Positions 25,796 to 29,728 of a stretch of DNA of 29,728 nt are shown here, in pieces. The notes below the pieces were generated by a model. That model was not told where the DNA came from and did no database searches. It saw nothing but the letters and a program-made list of their open reading frames with translations. The stretch is from CAYWKS01 sp964458935. GTDB lineage: Bacteria > Planctomycetota > Phycisphaerae > Phycisphaerales > Zrk34. Position numbers and translations under genes: made by a program. The stretch covers positions 1-29,728 of the forward strand of contig CAYWKS010000033.1 of the NCBI GenBank assembly GCA_964458935.1, written 5' to 3'. Numbering within the stretch: position 1 is the first letter of the stretch; each line of letters begins with the position of its first letter.

Positions 25796-27036
25796 CCGGG
25801 GGACGAGGGCGTGGAGGCGGCCGGTTCGCCGGACGCGGCGTCGGGCCCGCAACAGCACGAGGCGGCGGGCGGACCGGCGGCGGAACGGCGGCGGGGCCGG
25901 GCCAGCCGCCGCAGCGGGCCGATCGCGACGAGGATCAGCACGATCGCCGCGCCGTGCTGAGCCCAGGCGGGCATGAGGTGGTGCGCGTGCTCGGCCTGTT
26001 GGGCGAACGAGTAACCGATGCCCGCCGCGACGTAGTCGGTGACCAGGCCGGCCGTCATCGCCGTCACCGCGATCGCGGCGAGGTAGCCGATGACCGTCCA
26101 CGTGCCCAGTTCCTTGCGGAGGATCGCGACCGAGCCGATGTTCGTCGCCGGACCCGCCAGCAGGAACACCAGCACGGTCCCGGGCGAGACGCCGGCGACC
26201 AGCAGCGCCGCGGCGATCGGCGTCGAGCCGGTCGCGCAGACATACAGCGGGATGCCGATCACCAGCATGACCAGCATCGCCAGCGGGCCCGAGCCCCACT
26301 GCGCCAGCAAGTCCTGCCACTGGGGCACCGCCATCACGATCCCCGCGACAACGATCGCGATCGCCAGCCACCACTTGATGTCGTCGAGCAGTTGCGTGAA
26401 GACGTAGCGCAGCCCGTCGCCGAGCCGCGCGAGCGGGCCGTCGACCGTCGCGTGGGACCGCGCCGCTTCGTCGTGGTGCGCGTGCGCCCCGGCGGCGAGC
26501 GGCGAACGATCGACGTGTTCCCCGTCGCCTTGACCTTCACCCTGGCAGCAATCGCTCGCGCTCGCACAGCCCGACGCGTCGTCGGCCCGCGTCGCCGCCT
26601 CCGCGCGCCCCGCCCCCTCGTCCGCCTTGCCGAACGCCAGCGCCGATAGCCCCGCGACCAGCGCGCTGAACAGCGCCGAGATCGGCCGGGCGATCGCCAT
26701 GAACGGCCCGAGCAGCGCGTAGCTGAGCGCGAACGAATCCAGCCCGATCTCCGGCGTGGAGACGAGGAAAGACACCGTCGCGGGCTTGCTCGCGCCCTGC
26801 CGCCGCAGGCCCAGCGCCGTCGGCAGCACCCCGCACGAGCACAGCGGCAACGGGATGCCGATCACCGACGCGATCCCGACCGACCGCACGCCCCGCCGAC
26901 CGAGCTGACGCGAGATCAGGCCCGTCGGCACCCACGCCTTGATCACCGCCGCCGCCAGCAGCCCCAGCAACAGCCACGGCGCCGCCTCCGCGGCAACCTC
27001 CCAGATGCTGACCAATACCGCGACGAACGTGTCCAT
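25786..27036 (-). CDS. ArsP/SO_0444-type metal efflux permease
   Basis: A 416-residue permease of the ArsP_1 (DUF318) family, here most like the SO_0444 group proposed to export copper or zinc. The motif PLPLCSCGVLPTA is at 63-73 with C66 and C68. A second repeat half contains IPLYVCATGSTPIAAALL and LAGPATNIGSV. About eight membrane segments are expected. The central loop (about 136-200) has cysteines, then AHAHHDE. The C-terminus ends in a CCC cluster and a final CH, which could bind soft metals. Metal specificity is not proven, and arsenic or organoarsenical export is an alternative. TAAGAT lies 7 nt before the ATG. Inverted repeats upstream may be operators. Confidence 0.88.
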   Translation of the reverse strand: MDTFVAVLVSIWEVAAEAAPWLLLGLLAAAVIKAWVPTGLISRQLGRRGVRSVGIASVIGIPLPLCSCGVLPTALGLRRQGASKPATVSFLVSTPEIGLDSFALSYALLGPFMAIARPISALFSALVAGLSALAFGKADEGAGRAEAATRADDASGCASASDCCQGEGQGDGEHVDRSPLAAGAHAHHDEAARSHATVDGPLARLGDGLRYVFTQLLDDIKWWLAIAIVVAGIVMAVPQWQDLLAQWGSGPLAMLVMLVIGIPLYVCATGSTPIAAALLVAGVSPGTVLVFLLAGPATNIGSVAILRKELGTWTVIGYLAAIAVTAMTAGLVTDYVAAGIGYSFAQQAEHAHHLMPAWAQHGAAIVLILVAIGPLRRLARPRRRSAAGPPAASCCCGPDAASGEPAASTPSSPGCH

Positions 27037-27043
27037 GGGCGTG

Positions 27044-27049
27044 ATCTTA
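27044..27049 (-). promoter_or_regulatory. Candidate -10 box of the efflux permease gene, leaderless type
   Basis: TAAGAT on the minus strand lies 7 nt before the ATG at 27036. The -35 region is weak (GTTTAT at 17 nt), which would suit an activator-dependent or regulated promoter. Confidence 0.4.
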
Positions 27050-27073
27050 TCGGCACGACAAAACGAATAAACC

Positions 27074-27110
27074 CGAATTCAACGATAGCACGCCCGGAAC
27101 GGTGAATTCG
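27074..27110. promoter_or_regulatory. Inverted repeat, possible operator for the metal permease
   Basis: CGAATTCA (27074-27081) and TGAATTCG (27103-27110) form a perfect 8-bp inverted repeat, 29 bp centre to centre, close to three helical turns. Each arm carries the self-symmetrical GAATTC. It lies 25 bp upstream of the permease -10 box, a typical place for a regulator site. Confidence 0.35.
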
Positions 27111-27129
27111 ACCGCCCACGGCGAAGCGC

Positions 27130-27143
27130 ACGGTCAACACCGT
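27130..27143. promoter_or_regulatory. Short inverted repeat in the permease-PilZ gap
   Basis: ACGGT-CAAC-ACCGT is a perfect 5-bp-arm inverted repeat in the divergent intergenic region. It could be a regulator half-site pair, but it is short. Confidence 0.2.
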
Positions 27144-27242
27144 TAAACATTTTCACCCGTCACGCCGATATGACCATGGGTGCTTCGGGGGGGGTCAGGA
27201 ATCGGCTCGGCCCTTGCGACCGCCGGGGCTGGGACTACGGAG

Positions 27243-27255
27243 CCCGCAACGCGGG
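27243..27255 (+). promoter_or_regulatory. Hairpin just before the PilZ start
   Basis: CCCGC-AAC-GCGGG ends 8 nt before the ATG at 27264. Its right arm overlaps the only purine-rich ribosome-site candidate (GCGGGA), so folding could limit translation. Confidence 0.3.
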
Positions 27256-27263
27256 ATTTGGAC

Positions 27264-27734
27264 ATGTCAGTCGCAGAGCCCAGAAACCTGATCGAGATGC
27301 TCAGCCGCATGGAGTACTGGCGCCAGGAGCCCGCCGTCGAACGCCAGCGCACCTTCAAACGCTTCGAGGTCCGCGGCCAGGCGCTGCTCGAACCCATCGA
27401 AAACCCCGCCCACACCGGCCACCTGCAGGTCATGCTCCGCGATATCTCCCGCGGCGGCGTGGGGTTTGTTTGCGAACGATTTCTCGAGCCCGGCACCGTC
27501 TGGCGCATCGCCTTCGAGGACCGCGGCCAGCGCGTCGGGCAGCAGCCCGCCTGCGTCCGGTTCTGCCGACTCGTGCAGGACGGCCTGTACCTCGTCGGCG
27601 CCCAGTTCGTCGTCGAGCCCTACATCATGCTCGCCGCCGGCATCAGCGCCACCGACCTCGCCAGCGACATCACCGAGAGCACCAACCCCACCGACACCGC
27701 CGAGTACGTCCCCCCCGACAGCCTGGAGGCCTGA
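27264..27734 (+). CDS. PilZ-domain protein, putative c-di-GMP receptor
   Basis: A 156-residue protein with one PilZ domain at about 28-120. The c-di-GMP motifs are present: R33 and R37 in KRFEVRG (RxxxR) and D60, S62 and G65 in DISRGGVGF (DxSxxG). The remaining strands fit, for example LEPGTVWRIAFED and LVGAQFV. Binding of c-di-GMP is therefore plausible, and the output is unknown because no effector domain is attached. The N-terminal 27 residues (MLSRMEYWRQEP region) look helical. The ATG at 27264 was chosen over an in-frame ATG at 27180 because the upstream residues are Gly/Ala-rich and unlike a domain. The C-terminus is Thr/Glu-rich. Confidence 0.87.
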   Translation: MSVAEPRNLIEMLSRMEYWRQEPAVERQRTFKRFEVRGQALLEPIENPAHTGHLQVMLRDISRGGVGFVCERFLEPGTVWRIAFEDRGQRVGQQPACVRFCRLVQDGLYLVGAQFVVEPYIMLAAGISATDLASDITESTNPTDTAEYVPPDSLEA

Positions 27735-27748
27735 CCCCGACCCCGCGA

Positions 27749-27766
27749 CCGACGATGGAGCGTCGG
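27749..27766 (+). terminator. Hairpin after the PilZ gene
   Basis: CCGACG-ATGGAG-CGTCGG is a perfect 6-bp stem 14 nt after the PilZ stop. No U-tract follows, so it is a weak terminator candidate. Confidence 0.3.
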
Positions 27767-27852
27767 CTATCATGAAAAACATGGTCGATTGACGATCATG
27801 TTTCCAGCGTCGAATGGATTTGACGACCTCGCCCGTGCGGAGGGTTCCACGA

Positions 27853-29262
27853 GTGGCTGACGCACCCGATCGGCCTGACCGTTCCAAAGGCCCGAAAACC
27901 TTCGTCCTCGACACCAATGTGCTGCTGCACAACTCCGCGGCATTGTTCATGTTCGACGACAACCGCGTCGTCATCCCCTTCGTCGTCATCGAAGAACTCG
28001 ACAAGTTCAAGAAACAGAACGACGACGTCGGCCGCAACGCCCGGCAGGTCATCCGCCACCTCGACGGCCTCCGCGAGAAAGGCCGACTCGCCGAGGGTGT
28101 GAAATGGAACGGCCACGGCGGCTGCGTCCAGGTCGACGTCACCGATTACCAGCCGCCGCCCGGCCTGCGCGAGCTCTCCCCAGACAACCGCATCATCGCC
28201 GCCGCCTGGCACCACAGCCAGAACGGTCATCCCACCGTCTTCATCTCCAAGGACATCAACGCACGCATCAAGAGCGACACGCTTGGACTCCGAACCGAGG
28301 ACTTCGAGGCCCAGAAGGTCGATGCCGACCGCCTCTACACCGGCTACCTCGACATCATCACGCCCGGACAGGTCATCGACGCCCTCTGGGATGAAAAACA
28401 ACTGCCCGTCGCCGAGCTCGACGACTTCCTCGTCCGTACCGACGAAGCCACCGGCGAAACCTACGACCTCCAGCTCCACCCCAACCAGTTCGTCCTCATG
28501 AAAGACGGGCTCGACGACTCGCACACCGGCCTCGCCCGCCGGCTCGCCGACACCGACCACGTCGTGCCCGTCACCGGCCCACGCAAGCCCGTCTTCGGCA
28601 TCCTCCCGCGAAACGTCCAGCAGACCATGGCCTTCGACCTCCTGCTCGACGATGACATCAAGCTCATCACGCTCCTCGGCGCCGCCGGCTCCGGCAAAAC
28701 CCTCCTCGCCCTCGCCGCCGGCCTGGTCAAGACCGTCAACGAACAACGCTACGACCGCCTGCTCGTCGCCAGACCCATCATGCCCATGGGACGCGACATC
28801 GGATACCTCCCCGGCGACGTCCAGGACAAGCTCTCCGCCTGGATGCAGCCCATCTTCGACAACCTCTCCTACCTGTTCTCCACACGCGGCGGCGGGTCGC
28901 AGCACGCCGACTCCAAGACACCCGAACAACGCATCAACGCGCTCGTCGCCGGCGGACAGGTCATCCTCGAACCGCTCACCTACATCCGCGGCCGCTCCAT
29001 CCCCAACCAGTTCATGATCGTCGACGAAGCTCAGAACCTCACCCCCCACGAAGTCAAGACCATCGCCTCCCGCGTCGGCGAAGGCACCAAGCTCATCCTC
29101 ACCGGCGACATCGCCCAGATCGATAACCCCTACCTCGATTCATCCTCCAACGGCTTGAGCTACATGGTCGAAGCTCTCAAAGGACACGGCATCGTCGGAC
29201 ACATCATGCTCGCCAAGTCCGAACGCAGCGAACTCGCCTCCCTCGTCGCCGAAAGGCTGTAA
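27853..29262 (+). CDS. PIN-PhoH fusion protein (PhoH2-like RNase/helicase)
   Basis: A 469-residue two-domain protein. The N-terminal PIN nuclease domain has FVLDTNVLLHN with D20, IEEL with E48/E49, D111 in SPDNRII and D134 in ISKDINARI, the usual acidic set. The PhoH ATPase domain has Walker A GAAGSGKT at 276-283, VARPIMPMGRDIGYLPG, Walker B MIVDEAQN at 388-395 and LTGDIAQIDNPYLD. Mycobacterial PhoH2, with the same architecture, is an ATP-dependent RNA unwinding nuclease. The start is taken as GTG at 27853 because GGAGGG lies 8 nt upstream. An in-frame ATG at 27814 adds 13 residues but has no ribosome site. Confidence 0.93.
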   Translation: MADAPDRPDRSKGPKTFVLDTNVLLHNSAALFMFDDNRVVIPFVVIEELDKFKKQNDDVGRNARQVIRHLDGLREKGRLAEGVKWNGHGGCVQVDVTDYQPPPGLRELSPDNRIIAAAWHHSQNGHPTVFISKDINARIKSDTLGLRTEDFEAQKVDADRLYTGYLDIITPGQVIDALWDEKQLPVAELDDFLVRTDEATGETYDLQLHPNQFVLMKDGLDDSHTGLARRLADTDHVVPVTGPRKPVFGILPRNVQQTMAFDLLLDDDIKLITLLGAAGSGKTLLALAAGLVKTVNEQRYDRLLVARPIMPMGRDIGYLPGDVQDKLSAWMQPIFDNLSYLFSTRGGGSQHADSKTPEQRINALVAGGQVILEPLTYIRGRSIPNQFMIVDEAQNLTPHEVKTIASRVGEGTKLILTGDIAQIDNPYLDSSSNGLSYMVEALKGHGIVGHIMLAKSERSELASLVAERL

Positions 29263-29407
29263 ACACACGCCACGCACGCTCGCTTCACGCGAATAGCCCG
29301 GCCTCACGCGGCCCCGCTACCCCGCAAACACCACACCCACACCAGGCCGGCGCAACCGACCGGCTACGCACGCCCACGCGGACTCGCAGTTCATCGCGAC
29401 GCTCTGA

Positions 29408-29413
29408 TACACT
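29408..29413 (+). promoter_or_regulatory. Candidate extended -10 box of the last gene, leaderless type
   Basis: TACACT preceded by TGA gives an extended -10-like element that ends 6 nt before the ATG at 29420. No good -35 is seen at 17 nt. Confidence 0.4.
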
Positions 29414-29419
29414 GTCGCC

Positions 29420-29728
29420 ATGGCCCGGGCGGATGCAGCAACAGATCGGCCCCCCCGCGACGGCTGGTGGCGCATCGCCCTTGTCGCCAGCATCCTCGTC
29501 GTCGTTGTATTCGTCCTGGCGTGGCAGTTGCCCCGCTGGCCCGGTACGTGGATCATCGCGGCCCTCATTGCCGTGTTCGCGCTGTTCATGGCATGGCATC
29601 CGATCCTGTGGCACCGCAAGGTCGCGATGCTTTGCATCGGCCTGGGCAGCGGCGCTGGCTCGTTGCCGTCGCTCAACGCCACGTTCCAGTGGAAAGAAGT
29701 TGCCGAGGGCCAGATCGCTTTCAGCGGC
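29420..29728 (+). CDS. Membrane protein of unknown function, 3' end missing
   Basis: The first 103 residues of a frame that stays open to the end of the window. After a charged N-terminus (MARADAATDRPPRDG) there is a hydrophobic segment at about 19-36 (IALVASILVVVVFVLAW) and a second at about 44-59 (WIIAALIAVFALFMAW), then a less hydrophobic MLCIGLGSGAGSLPSLNATF. The short linker between the helices contains QLPRWPGTW. This looks like the anchor of a larger polytopic or extracytoplasmic protein. No family was recognised. The start is supported by an extended -10-like box 6 nt upstream. It lies 157 bp after phoH with no gene in between. Confidence 0.65.
   Translation, partial: MARADAATDRPPRDGWWRIALVASILVVVVFVLAWQLPRWPGTWIIAALIAVFALFMAWHPILWHRKVAMLCIGLGSGAGSLPSLNATFQWKEVAEGQIAFSG

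Noticed and set aside
27150..27263. Possible c-di-GMP riboswitch before the PilZ gene
   Set aside because: The conserved GEMM core segments could not be found in order; only one short hairpin is present.

Overview
The window is about 29.7 kb of very GC-rich DNA with tightly packed genes on both strands. No tRNA, rRNA, insertion sequence, prophage or CRISPR array was recognised by eye. The gene content is mostly chromosomal housekeeping: rho, coaE, ffh, pabB, ppdK, phoH and a cardiolipin synthase. Mixed in are a C-x-P-x-R sulfatase, a sulfotransferase, surface-glycan type enzymes, a PIN-PhoH fusion and a Rho with a low-complexity N-terminal extension. Together these suggest a member of the Planctomycetota, perhaps Phycisphaerae. 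That assignment is inference from style and content, because no marker gene was aligned.

Layout, left to right. (1) 1-1755, minus: dephospho-CoA kinase followed by Rho, which is cut by the window start. (2) 1827-2492, plus: a phosphoglycolate-phosphatase-like HAD enzyme, divergent from coaE. (3) 2574-6319, minus: a probable three-gene unit of a MEMO-family protein, a membrane-anchored HEAT-type protein and a D-2-hydroxyacid dehydrogenase. (4) 6412-9600: a surface-glycan block of a GT2 glycosyltransferase, a convergent SAM methyltransferase, and a sulfotransferase overlapping a WaaP-like sugar kinase by 4 nt. (5) 9673-11154: ffh, followed by a convergent cardiolipin synthase gene (11196-12623). 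(6) 12700-18511, plus: sulfatase, two DppB/DppC-type permeases, a DRE-TIM aldolase-like enzyme and a secreted protein of unknown function. (7) 18615-21704, minus: a DUF4870 protein, a PabC-like class IV aminotransferase and PabB, with a small 2[4Fe-4S] ferredoxin gene on the plus strand between pabC and pabB. (8) 21836-25085, plus: pyruvate phosphate dikinase, a strong intrinsic terminator and a DsrE-like lipoprotein. (9) 25092-27036, minus: a site-2-protease-type M50 peptidase and an ArsP/SO_0444-type metal efflux permease. (10) 27264 to the end, plus: a PilZ protein, a PIN-PhoH protein and the start of a membrane protein.

Functional links. PabB and the PabC-like enzyme would convert chorismate to 4-aminobenzoate for folate. 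Ffh needs an SRP RNA that is not in the window. The sulfotransferase, kinase, glycosyltransferase and methyltransferase could together build and decorate an envelope glycan. The sulfatase, permeases and aldolase could relate to glycan use, but the transporter lacks its ATPases and binding protein here.

The most striking pattern outside the genes is promoter placement. At nine genes a -10-like hexamer lies only 6-9 nt before the start codon (coaE, gph-like, HEAT, GT2, pabC-like, pabB, M50, efflux permease and the last gene). Several have a -35-like hexamer exactly 17 nt further upstream. This predicts leaderless mRNAs. Two divergent gene pairs have overlapping opposite-strand promoters. I did not find a convincing new defence or mobile system. 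The better leads are the leaderless architecture, a Rho lacking the usual catalytic glutamate, the sulfotransferase-kinase pair, the lipidated DsrE protein with a CPHC motif, and inverted repeats upstream of the metal permease.
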